Positions 36,350 to 48,517 of a DNA stretch of 64,000 nt are shown here, in pieces. The stretch lies in contig JANDJZ010000061.1 of assembly GCA_027943245.1 (NCBI GenBank), forward strand, positions 62,001 to 126,000, in the 5' to 3' direction. Below the pieces are notes generated by a model. It worked only from the letters and a program-made list of their open reading frames with translations. It ran no database searches and had not been told where the DNA came from. The position numbers and the translations under genes were made by a program. Position 1 is the first letter of the stretch, and each line of letters begins with the position of its first letter. The DNA is from Acanthamoeba sp. SK_2022b (lineage: Eukaryota > Discosea > Longamoebia > Acanthamoebidae).

Positions 36350-37554
36350 CTAGTTGCCTGCCAGCTGGGCGCGTAGCCGCTCCAACTCCTGCACCGGTGA
36401 CGCGCGCATCACACAACGATCAGCCAACGGGGTGAGACAGGAAGAGGAGAGGAGAGTGGGGCTAACCGGAGAGCTGTGGAATTCGTGTAGCTGGGCCAGG
36501 AAGTGGGCGTTGGGCTGGACCTCGGGGCGCTTGCTCTGCACCAGGGTGAGGGCCTCCTCCACGCCCAGGCCCTGCTTGGCCATGATGTACGCTGAAGCGG
36601 CCACCAAACCGCGTCAGCACACTATAGTGCAGCTGTCAGTCGTGAGGGACGGCGTGCCAATCAAAGCTGTCGCGCTACGCGACCTGCCCTGTGCACAGTG
36701 GACCACCACGTTGCCTGTGGGCGTGGGTTGGGCGATGTGATGAGGATTTGTGGAGGAGGAGGACTAAAGTAATGAAGGAGGGGGGCATACCCCCTTGCCT
36801 GCGGCCCTCCTCGATGAAGAGGACGGCCTCCATGAGGGTATCCCACGGCTGTTCCCAGTTGAGCTTCTGGTTGTGCGTGTCCATCCACTCCAGTCTGCTC
36901 ATCAACCCTTGTCGTGAGTGGGAGTGGGGGGTAGAAGTGTGGGCCGAGTAGCGCGTGGTACCTGAAGAACACGACGCCCTTCTCCTTCAGGCCCGGCAGC
37001 TGCTTGGCCCAGCCCACGAAGAAGCTCTCGAGCCCCTTCTGTTACCACGCTCGCCCCGCCACTGTGAGTTTTACCTGCTCTTCTGAAGGTGTTGCGTTCT
37101 TCAACGTACGGCGGTGTTGAGGACGTGGGTGATGCGTCGAGACTCGACGTAGGTCTTGCCTGACGCCATGTAGCCGCCCAAGTGTACTTCGCCTGCCCGC
37201 GGAGTGAGTCGAGGTGGTGCTGGGAAGTGGAGGATGTACCGTAGTTGCAGTCAGGGAGCGCAGGGAGGATGAGGTGCCCGCCTTGCGCGCCCTGCGCTTG
37301 GGCGATGGTGGCGACGATGTCGTCCTCGCTCAGGGCATCCGCCCGGTGGTCACGCACGTCGAAGCTGCACTCCTTGCAGCGCTCCCGCTTGAACGGGTTC
37401 GCCACAAACCCTACGCGCAGGGAGGCCTTGAGGAAGGGGGGGGGGCACTGAGGAGAGAAGAGGGAGGGCAGGAGATACGGGTGCAGTTTTGCGAGCGGCC
37501 AGTCAAGGTGAGCTGAGACCGGAGAAGCTGCGTCTGATCCTCTGGAACGTCCAT
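36350..37554 (-). CDS. Dual-specificity protein phosphatase
   Basis: ATG at 37554 (MDVPEDQTQLL), stop at 36350. The second exon carries GFVANPFKRERCKECSFDVR, with an NPFK-Cys-x-x-Cys motif followed by His. Then come the start of the phosphatase domain (EVHLGGYMASGKTYVESRR with ITHVLNTA), KGLESFFVGWAKQLPGLKEK, LEWMDTHNQKLNWEQPWDTL and EAVLFIEEGRRQG. The active site is VVHCAQGRSRSATALI joined to AYIMAKQGLGVEEALTL. Cys, Arg and the following Ser of HCxxGxSRS are intact, and the upstream Asp in LEWMD is a candidate general acid. The active-site exon joins the next only if a 66-base GC-AG intron (36592-36657) is used; otherwise an in-frame TGA interrupts the protein. The N-terminal NPFK-CxxC element recurs in amoebozoan cytoskeletal and signalling proteins from memory; its role here is unknown. 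Confidence 0.82.
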
Positions 37555-37787
37555 CTTCTTGCTTGTGGAAACTTAGCAATCGCTCTCTAGACTGCTGCCC
37601 ATTTATCGAAATTTATGTTCAGCTCCATCTTTTTCATGAAACCAATGTTGGGTAATACCACAGGTCCACTAAAAAGTCACTTATGGTGTAGTTGTGCTTC
37701 CTAAACACACCACTTTATCATTCGCCTCATGTTCTGTGCAATGCTATGTACACTAATGTAATAAACCACATCATCTATCTCCCAACT

Positions 37788-38387
37788 TCAGTGGCCGACC
37801 ACCTGGGCAGAGTGTTGCTGCTGCTCGCCTCCTCCCTCGCTTTGCGCCACTACTGCCTCACGATGAAGGAGGAGAGGAGTAAAGTAGAAGAAGTGAGATC
37901 AAGAAGGTGAGCGAGCGAGCAATAGCGCGCAGGTAACAACGTACGGGCGTCCACCAGTTTCGTGATGGTCTGCATCCACTCCGTCTTCTCGTGCGCCGAA
38001 TCGGCCTTGAGGTGCAGCACTCGCCCGTCCTCCTCGTCCGTGATCACGAAGATCCTCTGCGCGCCCTCCTCATCGCCTGTGCGTGCATAACGGACATGCA
38101 ACGTTCAACGACGATCATTGAAACACAACACAACACAACTCAACACAACACAACACAACACAACACAACACAACAACACGGTACCGTTGTAGTCGTCGAC
38201 GGAAATGGCGCTAAGGAGAAAGACCCGCTTGTACTTGAACTCCTTCTTCTTGACCTGCCTGGTCTCCAGCAGCAGGTCGTCAAAGAGGAAGATCAGGTGT
38301 CGCGAGAAGGGAAGGGGCTGCTTGTCGCCCCCCTTCACCTTTCGCCACTTGGACGGCAGCGCGGAGCTCCCACCTTTCCCTAACACA

Positions 38388-38424
<37 letters not shown>

Positions 38425-38940
38425 CGAGACGTGGACAGCAGTGCAGCGTGAGCGCCAATTGGCCGGTTGCGCGCGCGTGTGGCGGCGTGGTGGCGACTGG
38501 GTACCCAGAACGAGTCGCGCGCCCATGTGTCCCTCCATGACGAACCTCCGGCCCATGCGATCAAAGACCGACAGGTCGCTGTGCCCGATGAGGCCTGGCG
38601 TCGCCGCTGCGTGAGCGAGGGGCGGCTGGCCTGGCTTGGCCTGGCCTTGCGAAGGAGGGGCGGGGCACCTTTCTGTATGAGTAGCAGCTTCTGCGTGTTC
38701 TCCTCCTTGCGCTTGCTCTCGTTCACGTGCGTGTTAACCTCCTGCACCGCCTGCAGGAGCTTGTGGAGCTCCTGCGCCTGCGGCGATCCCTCCGGCGTGC
38801 AGTTGATTATGTCCTGTCCCCGCGCACCCCGATTCGAAGCGAAGATGAGAATACGCGCCGTGGCAGCAGCCAAAGGGCACGGTCACGCACCTTGATCAGG
38901 AGCTCGTAGCGAGGCAGGCGTTGGATGGGCTGACGGAAGG

Positions 38941-39013
<73 letters not shown>

Positions 39014-39316
39014 GGGGTTAGTGAGCCAACGTGGGCAGAGGGGGGAGACCCTGTACCATGACCAGCAGCGAGGACAGCGTCTCGTTTGTCTTGCCCAACT
39101 CTGGCGGTGAATCATATCGAACGCGCGCGGCCACCTCGCGACGTTCCTAGAGAGGGGGAGGCCGTCAGTGAGGCCATCGCGATCCGGATCGGTCGTCGGC
39201 GTGCGGTGGCGGTTACCTTCATGAACTCTGCGAAGCGTCGGGAGCGTGCGGTCTTCTGTGTGAGGAGTTCCATGGCGTGCGGGAAGTTGTTCACGTACTG
39301 CGTGTAGATCTGCTTG

Positions 39317-39372
<56 letters not shown>

Positions 39373-41144
39373 TTCGAGATGAGGTCAGCAACGGGCTGTC
39401 GGAAGGGAAACATCGTTGGACGGAGCGACCTTGAGGTAGGGAACAAAAGAGGCCAACGCCGACGTGAACGAGGTGGCGCTCTTGAGTTCGATGAGCAGCG
39501 TGGCGTGCAGGGTGAACATGATCGTTATGTCCCGGCTGAAGAGGGTCTTGTGGGCGTGAACCCCGCACGAAGCAAAAGCGAAACGAGAGAGAGAGAGAGA
39601 GAGAGACGGAGCGTGAGTTTGCTGATGCCGCCGCCTCCGGTTCGCGCCTCACATCGATGCGCTCGCAGCTCACAACTGGACGCACCTCCATCTCCTCCGT
39701 GGATAGGATCGCCGTCCCGTTGAGCAGAGCCTCGCGCAGGGGCGTCAGGTAGACCTGAACAATAGTAGCAGCAGCAGTCGTAGGTGGTCAACGCAAACAA
39801 AGCAGCGTTAGCATACGACCAGCGAGTGGCGGCAGAGCAGGCAGCTGTGTGCGCGTATTGGGGGGGGGAGGGAGAGAGACTCACCCCCACCATGGTCCGC
39901 AGGTTGTTGACGTAGGTCTCCTCGGTGCTGACAAACTCGGCGATGATTTGGCTACGCCGCTCGGTGAGGGCTCGCGCCTCGGCCGCGGGCTCAGCGGCCG
40001 CCGTGGTGCAGCACGTCGGGGAGGCCTCTCCGCTGCCGCTGCCGGCGGTGCTGGCCGCCAAGGCCGAAGCCTCGGCGCGATCGGCAGTGAGTCGCTCGAC
40101 CACCCGCTTGAGCATCACGTCCTTGCGCTCAAAGTCCTTGCGCGCGTTGTCGATCTTCTTCTTCGGCTTCTTCCTGCGCTCTCGGTGGTGCAGCAACTGC
40201 TCGGAGCCGGCCCCGCCCGAGATAAGGTTCTTGAGCCGCTCCTTCGTCTTGGCCTTGCCCCGCCCCTCGCCCGCCCTGTCCGCCGCCGGCTCCTCCCCCG
40301 GCTGCTGGGCCCGCGGCTGGCCCGTCCCGTGGGTTAGCGGCGACGCGGCGACCTCTCCCGAGCCGAGCGCGGCCACCTCCTGCTGACAGTCGTCTCCGCT
40401 GGGCAGACCGGCGGCGACGATGATGCTGCTGCCTTCGCTCGCGTCGCTGCACTCCCCCTTGTCCGCCGTGGCGTCGCTGCTGTTGGCCTGGGCGGCCGCT
40501 GCATGCTCGGGGAGCTGTGGGGGCGTGGACGCGTCGCTCTGGCTCTCCTTGCAGTCGCCGTCGAGAGGGAGGACCGCACGGCGGCGACAGTCGAGCTCCT
40601 CCTTGGCGTGGTGTTCGCCCCTCTCGGCGAGGGCGGCGCGTAACTTGCGGATCTCCTGCTCCTGCTCTTCTACGCGGAGGACGAGGCGGTGGGCCTTGGC
40701 GACGAGCTTGCTCTCCTTCTCCTCCAGCAGGCTCTGCTTGGTCCTGAGGCCCGCGATGAGGGCCTGCTGGAACCGCACCTTTTCCCTGAGGCCCTCGACC
40801 TCGCCCCGCAGGTCAGGACCGCTGCAGTCTTCGGTGCTGCTTCTTCTCATGCTATCGCTGGCCACAATGAGCGACTTCGAGTGGGCCTTGGGCGGGGCTG
40901 AGGGGCCCACGTGGGGGAGCAGCAGTGCATCGTCCACGCTGCCGCTGGCGATGCTGAGGCAGCTCTTGCGCGACGAGCAGGAGCCCTTGGGCTTGGCCAA
41001 CCTCTGCCTCTTTATCGTTACCAGGTCCTCGATCAAGTCTTCCATCTGCGCAATGGTGGCCGTAGCGGTGCGCACTGGTCGCTTGGACAAAGCGGGATGC
41101 GCCAAGCAGACTGAGCCACTCCCGCCAACCGAAGCAGCATTCAT
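37788..41144 (-). CDS. RhoGEF (DH-PH) with N-terminal coiled coil
   Basis: ATG at 41144 (MNAASVGGSGSVCLAHPALS), stop at about 37788 in a small last exon. The N-terminal 450 residues are largely disordered, with a coiled coil near 40.8-40.6 kb (KVRFQQALIAGLRTKQSLLE, VLRVEEQEQEIRKLRAALAE). The DH domain begins RSQIIAEFVSTEETYVNNLR and continues VYLTPLREALLNG, FTLHATLLIELKSATSFTSA, IYTQYVNNFPHAMELL, PIQRLPRYELLIK (conserved region 3) and ELHKLLQAVQEVNTHVNESK. The PH domain follows: PFSRHLIFLFDDLLLETRQV, VFLLSAISVDDYNG, RIFVITDEEDGRVLHLKADS and TEWMQTITKLVDA. All three DH conserved regions are visible, so it should activate a Rho/Rac-type GTPase. Introns carry three long (GT/CA)n or related repeats. 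Confidence 0.87.
38127..38177. repeat. (CAACA)n pentamer microsatellite in intron
   Basis: About ten copies of CAACA, one variant, in an intron that splits the PH domain of the RhoGEF. Confidence 0.85.
38382..38425. repeat. Compound (CA)n(GA)n microsatellite in intron
   Basis: CA run followed by GA run. On the sense strand it is a TC/TG tract leading into a splice acceptor of the RhoGEF. Confidence 0.85.
38943..39012. repeat. (GT)n microsatellite in intron
   Basis: About 35 GT units, (CA)n on the sense strand, just upstream of the exon carrying PIQRLPRYELLIK in the RhoGEF. Confidence 0.9.
39319..39371. repeat. (GT)n microsatellite in intron
   Basis: About 26 GT units in a DH-domain intron of the RhoGEF, between the FVPYLK and IYTQYVNNF exons. 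Confidence 0.9.
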
Positions 41145-41579
41145 CTGCCAAACGAATTGAATCTCGATGAGCCCGAGCGGGCGGTTGCTAAAGAGAAAAG
41201 GGACCGGGAGGGAGCCATACTTGAATGAGGAAGGATCTCAATGTTAAAGCGCTCTGCCTGAGTGTTCGCTCCGACGTCCTCCGTCGCGTGCTGCACAAAT
41301 GTTCAAAGTTGTAACACGTAGCCCTGAAGGGACGCCAGCTTGGATTTGCGCTTCATCTTGTTGATTGGAGACGACGCACTGGCGAACACCTGGAAAAGCG
41401 CGCGAAAGCCGCCACTTTGCCCCTTTTGGCTGCTACAGCACGGTGGGTCAGGGAACGACCACTTCACCACCACCTGGTCGCTTGTTCATCTTCGTACTTG
41501 CCTAGTTGCATTTAAAATTTAAATGAATATTGGTCCAATTTATTTTTATTTTTTTAACTAAAAGAATATTTTGCTTCGG
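41145..41579. other. Intergenic stretch between RasGAP stop and RhoGEF start
   Basis: 435 bases, AT-rich near 41500-41570 (3' end region of the RasGAP) and presumably holding the RhoGEF promoter. No gene, RNA or repeat was recognised. Confidence 0.4.
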
Positions 41580-42667
41580 TCAGCCGGTGAGGTTGTTGTT
41601 AATGAAGTGGATGACCTTGCGCAGATCAAAGACGACGCCGTTGTAGGTGATAGTGTCGTTGGTCAGGAGCTCGTCCATCAGCTTCGACAGGTGCATCTCG
41701 AAAAAGTGCGGTGGCGAGTCGATGTGGTGAATCACCAGATTGATCGAGCCTGCAGGCCCCACAGCGCACACATCGCGTTGGCCGAGAGCGAGATTGTGAG
41801 GAGGCGAGTGTGTCTGGAAGCATACCGGGAGACGTGCAGGACATCTTGACGACGCCGTCGAGCCAGGTCCGGCCCTCCTTGCCCCCGCCGGCACCCCGGT
41901 CGGTGCTGGCGCGAAGCGGCATGCCGCCCATTTGCTGCTCCGACACCGCGCTGTAGCCCTCCGTGCTCAGCCCCTCCATCTCCCGCTTCGACACCGTGAC
42001 CACGCCCGCCTTGGCCAGCTCCCTGATCTTGTACTTGAACGGACCGATGATCGGCCTGCGCACCAGGTTCAAATGGAAAGTGAGCAACAAGACCACCGCT
42101 ACGGGAGGAATCGACTCTCTCCTTGAGAGAGGGAGCGAGGTGGCGATACCGTGACTTGATGCGAGCGAGGAAGGCCTTGAGCTGCACGTTCTTGAGGTAC
42201 TCGGTATAGATCTCCTTCTCGTCCACCAGTCGCTCCACCTCGCTTTGCAGGTGCTGTGAACCCGGAGAGAGTCAGTGAGAGCCCATGGGTGTTGGCGCGC
42301 GCGAGCTTCGAAAGACCGCCAAGGGCGCTGGGGTTTACCTCCAACGACTGAAGCATCTCTATCTTCTCAGTGCACAGGAACGAGAGGTAGATACGACGCC
42401 GTTGATAATCCTGCAACGCAACGAAGCAAGTCCTACTGATCAATAACTCCCTGATGATTGGGGAGCGAGAGCGCAGACGCACCTGTTCCATTTGGTGGAG
42501 GAGCTGCGCGTAGTTGCCGGCCTTGTACTCCTCGGGCAGTCGCTTGAGGGAGTAGATGAGGTCGTCGAGCGAGATGAGCAGCTCGTCCTGCTCCTCCTTC
42601 TTCCGCTTCACGCCGTCGCCCGTGATGCTCATCATTGTCACAATGCCCACGCCTGTATGCGTGTTGT

Positions 42668-42740
<73 letters not shown>

Positions 42741-45700
42741 TTAGCCGAAACGCAGTTGGGCAAGCCCAGGGAGTGGATAAAGACGTCGTGAACGTTACCG
42801 TTGGTCTTGGCCTTCTTCTTGACCTCCTGCAGCATGCGGCGCACGTTCATGTGAGACCACCGGGGCTGTCCATCGGAATGCCTCCTCTCGGCCTCGGTCA
42901 TGCCGTCCTCCTCCCCCTCGGCTCCAGCCACAGTCATCGGCTCGTCCTCGTCGCTGCTGTCGTCAGGAAGGCCGTTGCGACGACGATGGGCCCCGTTCTC
43001 CTCCGCGCCGCTGGGTCGCCGTCGCTGATTGGCCGTGCTGACGTCATCCCTCTCATTCTCGTCCTCGACCTCCTGCTCCTCCTCGACTTCCTTGCCCTTG
43101 CCGTTGCCGGCGGTGGCCGAGTGCTGGCCGCCCGCGCTGCTGCTGCCGCGCCTTCGTCTGTCCGACGACTCCTCGTTGGCGCTGTTGACGGCGTCGCGTA
43201 TGGCGCTGTTCTTGCTGGGCGATTGTTCGTTGCCGCTGCCCAGCCCCAGGTACTTGGGCGACAGGGGCACGTCGTCTTCGTCGTCGCCTGTCGGGTTTTC
43301 ACGTCAGCAAAAAGCTTTTTTGTCGACATGAAGAGAACAGCCAGTGGAGCCTTGGTACCGAGGATGTCGTCAAGGGGCGCGAGTAGGTGCAGCACTCGAA
43401 CCAGTTTGTCCTTCACGTCGTTCACCAACTTCTCTCGAATGTTCACATCCGGCTCGTTGCCCTCTGCGCGTCGCACATGTGAGTCCACGAGCTCTCACAC
43501 TATATCCCCATCACAAGGAAGATCACAGGAGGAAAGGGACGTGTACTGAAGGGTGGTTCGTTGGTGATGTGCAGGAGGAGGTATTTGTTGTTGCGCTTGG
43601 GCAGGAGCTGCGGCACGGGGAGCAATTCTTGCACGATCGACCTCAGCTCTCCATCTGCCTCCTCGTCCATCGCCTGGTCCCAAATCGAACCGTCAGAGAC
43701 AAACGCCGCGAATCAAGGGGTGGGAGTTTTGGGGGGGGGGGGTAACACGCTACCACTTCGTCGAGCTTGCAGGAGACGAAGGAGACGAGCCTGTACAGTT
43801 CGTTGGGGGAGATGGTGATGGTCTGCTCGCTCCGCCCGACCTGCTGGTTCTTGCGGAAGTAGGCCTGCGGGTCGCCCACGTTGATGAGCTTGTCAAAGTA
43901 GAACTGCAGCACCGATTGGTTGTCCTGTTTGGCCGAAAAAATCGGGTATGGCTCAGTTCAGTGTTTGTGGCGCGTGCGTGCGCGCGCGCGCGGTAGGCGC
44001 TCCTAACCTTGAGGAACACGTTCATGGGCACCATGAAGGGTTCCTTCTCACCGAAGGGACACCTGTTGGCCAGATTCTGAAGCACCTTTGCAATCTGTCA
44101 CACACAAAAATAAACATTAAATAAATTATTTTGTTGATGTTACCATAAATAACTCATAAAAAAAAGAATAAAATGGCAGAGGGCAGCCGTACATGCAGAA
44201 GGTTACGTCGCACGCGGAGGGAGAGGGTGTTGGCGTTGGTGAGGATGCCGTAGAACTCGGGCGTGATGATGGCCGGCGAGTAGAAGCGCAGGAAGATGTA
44301 CGATCCCAACAAAATGTCCCGATCCTCCAGCGTCGAGTCGGGGAACCGCTCCTGCATCATCCTACTCTCCCCAACACAGGAAAACGAACGCGTTCAATTC
44401 CCCACATCGGATGATCATTTGCCCGAGGGCTCTGCGAGAGAGAGAGAGAGAGAGACGCACTCGGCAAGTTGTTTGGCGAGCCATCGCATGCCAAACGGCA
44501 TTGTGGCGAGGCCTTTGATGATCGTGTTTAGCACGTACTTGCACAGCCAGTGCAGCTTGTTTTGATCTGTCGGGCGGGCAAGAGGGTCAGTGGAGGCCAG
44601 CATCACAAGGAGACACACGTTGTGCCATGCAATGGGGATGGGGAGGAAGAAAGTCAAGCTTACGTTTGCGAATCTTCTTCTTGACCCGCGGCATCTTGCG
44701 AATGTCTGCGATCTCCATGTTGTAGACGTCCTCCTCTTCGACCTCTCCCATCTCTATATACAGCTGCGTGGAGGGGAAAAAAAAGATTAATAACTAAATT
44801 AAAAACGCTTGTGCATGGCGTGGCCCTCATGCGGCTTTACCTTTTGAGGGTCCAGTTCCACGTCGAGCTTGTCGTCGTTCATGATCGACGACAGAGCCTC
44901 CTTCAGCGTTTGCACCAGGTGCAAGCGACCGCTCTGCCGTCTGTCGGTGCGCAGGTACACAAGAGCATCGCGGTTAGTTCATTGGTAATTAAAAATAAAT
45001 GACTGGGTAAATCGGCTACGTACTTGGTGTAGGACGAGATGAGGCGCGACACGAACGTGGTCCCGCGCAGAAAGTCGCGCGGGTGCTTGCAGCGCTGGAA
45101 CTCAGAGTTCATGATGTGCTGCAAAGCGGAGATAAGCAAAGAATGAAATGAGAACGTAGCAAGAAGACACGCGGCCTTGAGTATTCACGCGTACCGAAAC
45201 CATGGAGAGCAGGAGGGCCTCCTCCGTTCCCAGGCACAAGTCGGAGAACAGCGAAAAGCTGATCGTCTCCACGAGGTTGTCACCCTGCAATTCATCCTTT
45301 TGGGTGAGAACGGCAAAGAGCGAAGTGCGAGGAGGCGACGGTACGTCGGTGAGCGAAATGAAGCGGACAACGCGGGAAAGGTATTGCGGCTGCGACCGGA
45401 TGAGGGAGACGAAGCGCTCGTATCTCTGTGAATTCGTGGTGGGTCGATGCAGCGTACATAATCCGTTAGGATCGAACTGCCTCAACAACAACAACAACAA
45501 CAAATGGGAGGAAATAAACCTCTTTCGCGTTGCCAAGCGGATTCTCCTGCTGCTTGCTCTCATCAAAGAACTGGAACACCTCCTCGTACTACACCCACGC
45601 GCCACTCATGTGAGCTTTCGCTGAACAATAATAATAAATACAATAAAAACAAATAAAATTATAATCGTGAAACAAATTAATTATTCTGAGAGCTGAGAGG

Positions 45701-46176
45701 GACCGACCTCCTGTTCAAGGCTCTCGTCCTCCTCCGCGCGGCCATCGAGCTGCATCTTTCGGGACTTGATGATGATGTTGATCTTGCGGTCCAGATTTCG
45801 CACGGAGAGCGACAGCAGGTGCCGTTGCACGTTGGCGTCGCTGATCTGCTCCTGCATCTCCTTCACCGTCCGCTCCTCTGCGATTTTGGAGGGCGAGTGA
45901 GGATCGCCATCACCACAGGACAGCGCGTGTAGCACCGAAACGGAGAGTAGTTGATGTTGGCAGTGGAACAACGATGAGACTGGGCGCACCTTCTTGGATG
46001 ATGCTGGAGGTGGCGACCTCCTTCTTGAGGAGAGCCTGCAGCCGCATGACTTGACCGCCCGCACCGGCACGCGAGGCCCGATTGAGGTTTGAAATCACAC
46101 TCGACGAGGTCACATCACGCAGCAGGAACTGACCAAAGCAGTCACGGTTGCCTGTGAGCTCCCCACGTTGCGCGCG

Positions 46177-46242
<66 letters not shown>

Positions 46243-47521
46243 ACAAATGCAACGCGCGCGAGGTATACCTTGCGGATGGAGCGGAGCTTGCGGGCAAAAG
46301 TGATGGCCGCAGCGATGGACTGGTCGTTGGTGACGTTGTTCTGGGCGTCGGTGAACTCCTGGCTGAGCTCGGCGATGGTGATCAGCGTGACCTTGGTGAG
46401 CTTGTTGAGCTTCTCGGCCGGGATCTGCACGTCGGGCGGCAGCTGCTGGATGCGCTCCATGATGTAGATGAAGTTGGTGTTGTCCGGTCGCTCGAATTCG
46501 TGGAACTCCGTCTCGCTCTCCCAGATCTGGAAGCGCGGGAGTGGTCAGCCAGCGCATCTGATTCGAGGGGGGGGGGCGTTGTGGGCGCGCGCGGCACCTT
46601 CTTGATGTCCTTGATGATGGAGGCCAACGAGACGATGGAGTACGGGCTCAGCGCGCTGTTGCCCTTGGACAGGACCGAGTGGACCTCGTTGAGCAGCTCG
46701 CGGATCTCCTCGATCGCCTGATCGATACTGGACGACGCATGCGAGCAAAGTGAGCACAGGGAAACGGTGAGGCGGTGAAGCCACCGGCTATTGGGGGCAG
46801 TGGGGGGAGGGAGGTGAACCTGTCCAAGAGTTCGAGATAGCGCATGCGGAGCTGCTTCTGGCCCGTCGAGAGGGAGCGCGCCTTGAGGTTGCTGAGCGAA
46901 GACGACAGCCGCGGATTGTGTTCCATGGCCTCTGACGCCCCGCTCTCGTCGTCACCGCCACCGACTGCGAACGAGACCACCAATCACGGGTGGGCGATTG
47001 AGTAAGTGATTTTGTGTGAAACGTAGCGTGAATCACGCAATGGCCAAGAGGAGCTCCGCGCACTCATGCTGCCGTTGCTGATGTGCGATCGGAGCACGTT
47101 GTATTTGAGCAGCTGGTGCTTCCCGCTTTTGTTGTTGGAGTCGCTCTGCTCCTCCTCTCCTTCCTCCAGGTACTGCGCTCACGACGCGTCGACCCACACA
47201 ACGCCCCCAAGTCAGTGTGCGCTCAGCTTGGCGGTCGTGCAGCAAGTGATGTACCCGCTCAAGGGCCCTGAACGACTGTACAATGAAGAAGGCGTCGCCG
47301 ATCGACCGCGTCTCTGCCAGGTTTTGTTTCATCGAGCCCAACTTGCACCTGATTTACTCACCGCAAGTGAGACTCTCACTCTTTGGATTGGGGGGGGGAC
47401 AGCGGTGGTGGGCAAGCTTACCTTATTTCCAAGAGGGCCATGTTATTGATCTGCTTCCACATCAATAAACGCTCCTCCTTGGTCTTGCATTCGCGCTTCA
47501 GCTTGTCCTGCACGTGGGCAA

Positions 47522-47590
<69 letters not shown>

Positions 47591-48517
47591 TGATGATGAG
47601 ACCACGCTCTGCGTGGCGTCGTGGGAAGGGGAGGGGTGGACCTTTTCGAGGGACTCCCAGACAGCCGAGTTGACGCGTTCCATGGTGGGCAGGATGCGGT
47701 AGGAGGTCGAGGTCTGGATGGTCTTGTTGAGATTGGACGACGACGACTGGGCGACAAAGGGCGGCGGGGAGGAGGACGAAGACGAGGAAGAGCCGCCGTT
47801 GAGGGCGGCGGCCGAGGGCGACGAGCCGAGGGAGGGGCTGGCGGCGGTGGTGATGGTGGCCGTGGTGGTGATGGTGACCGACGAGAAGCGGTGGATGTAG
47901 AGCGACATCTCCTTCACCTTCTCCTTGAGCTGGTCGTCGATCTTTTGCCGCTTCTCGATGTTGCGCTCGATGTCGGTCAGGCTCGTAGCGATGCTCTCGT
48001 AGGCCGTCTCGCCCGCCTGCCGTAGGTTCTCGAGCTTGCCCTCCTTCATCTCTTTGTCCGTCTTGAACAGCTTCGTCGCGCTCCGCTTCCGCTCCTTGCC
48101 CTCGCCCTTCTTGTCCTCCCTGCTGCTGACCACGCTGCCGCCGCCGTTGCTCTCCTTGCTCTCCTTCTCCTTCTTGACCCGATTGGAGCTGCTGCGCCAG
48201 GAGAGCTGTCGCTTGATCTTGTCGCGGTTGCTGAGCTTGGGCTCGCCCACGGCGGAGACCTCGCCCGACGTGCGCGACAGCGACGAGGCGGAAGAGAGCG
48301 ACGAGTCGGAGGAGGACAGCGTGGTGCCGCTGCTGTCGCTCTCGCTGCCCGACGAGTAGCTCGCGCTCGACACGATCCCGCCCGCGCCGCCACTGCCGCC
48401 GCCGGACGAGGTGGACGTGGTGGCCGAGGCGAACACGTCCTTCGTCGGCCGCCGGCTGGGCGGCGAGCCCGTGAGCGACCGCAGCGACGACGTCAGCGAG
48501 CGCTTCCGGAACGACAT
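41580..48517 (-). CDS. IQGAP-type RasGAP with RasGAP C-terminal domain
   Basis: ATG at 48517 (MSFRKRSLTSSLRSLTGS), stop at 41580; about 25 exons. The first exon is Ser-rich and disordered, with a coiled-coil patch (SIATSLTDIERNIEKRQKID). A long helical N-terminal region follows. The GAP domain reads ETISFSLFSDLCLGTEEALL, RDFLRGTTFVSRLISSYTK (the Arg aligns with the arginine finger), LQTLKEALSSIMNDDKLDVE, SYIFLRFYSPAIITPEFYGI (the FLR-PA motif), NLANRCPFGEKEPFMVPMN and VLQFYFDKLINVGDP. A charged linker (43.2-42.8 kb) leads to the C-terminal domain, with DYQRRRIYLSFLCTEKIEML, PIIGPFKYKIRELAKAGVVT and TYNGVVFDLRKVIHFINNNL. This matches the RasGAP-plus-RGC arrangement of IQGAP relatives. No IQ motifs or calponin domain were seen. 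Confidence 0.87.
42670..42739. repeat. (GT)n microsatellite in intron
   Basis: 35 GT units in a RasGAP intron near the exon encoding RSHMNVRRMLQEVKKK. Confidence 0.9.
46170..46241. repeat. Compound (CG)n(CA)n microsatellite in intron
   Basis: About 15 bases of CG alternation followed by about 57 bases of CA, in a RasGAP intron after the exon ending ARKLRSIRK. Alternating purine-pyrimidine DNA of this kind is prone to Z-form. Confidence 0.9.
47525..47588. repeat. (GT)n microsatellite in intron
   Basis: 32 GT units in the first intron of the RasGAP gene, between the MERVNSAVWESLEK and DKLKRECKTKEER exons. Confidence 0.9.

Noticed and set aside
41580..48517. Full IQGAP with calponin-homology and IQ motifs
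   Set aside because: No CH domain or IQ repeats could be read in the N-terminal exons; only the GAP and RGC parts match.
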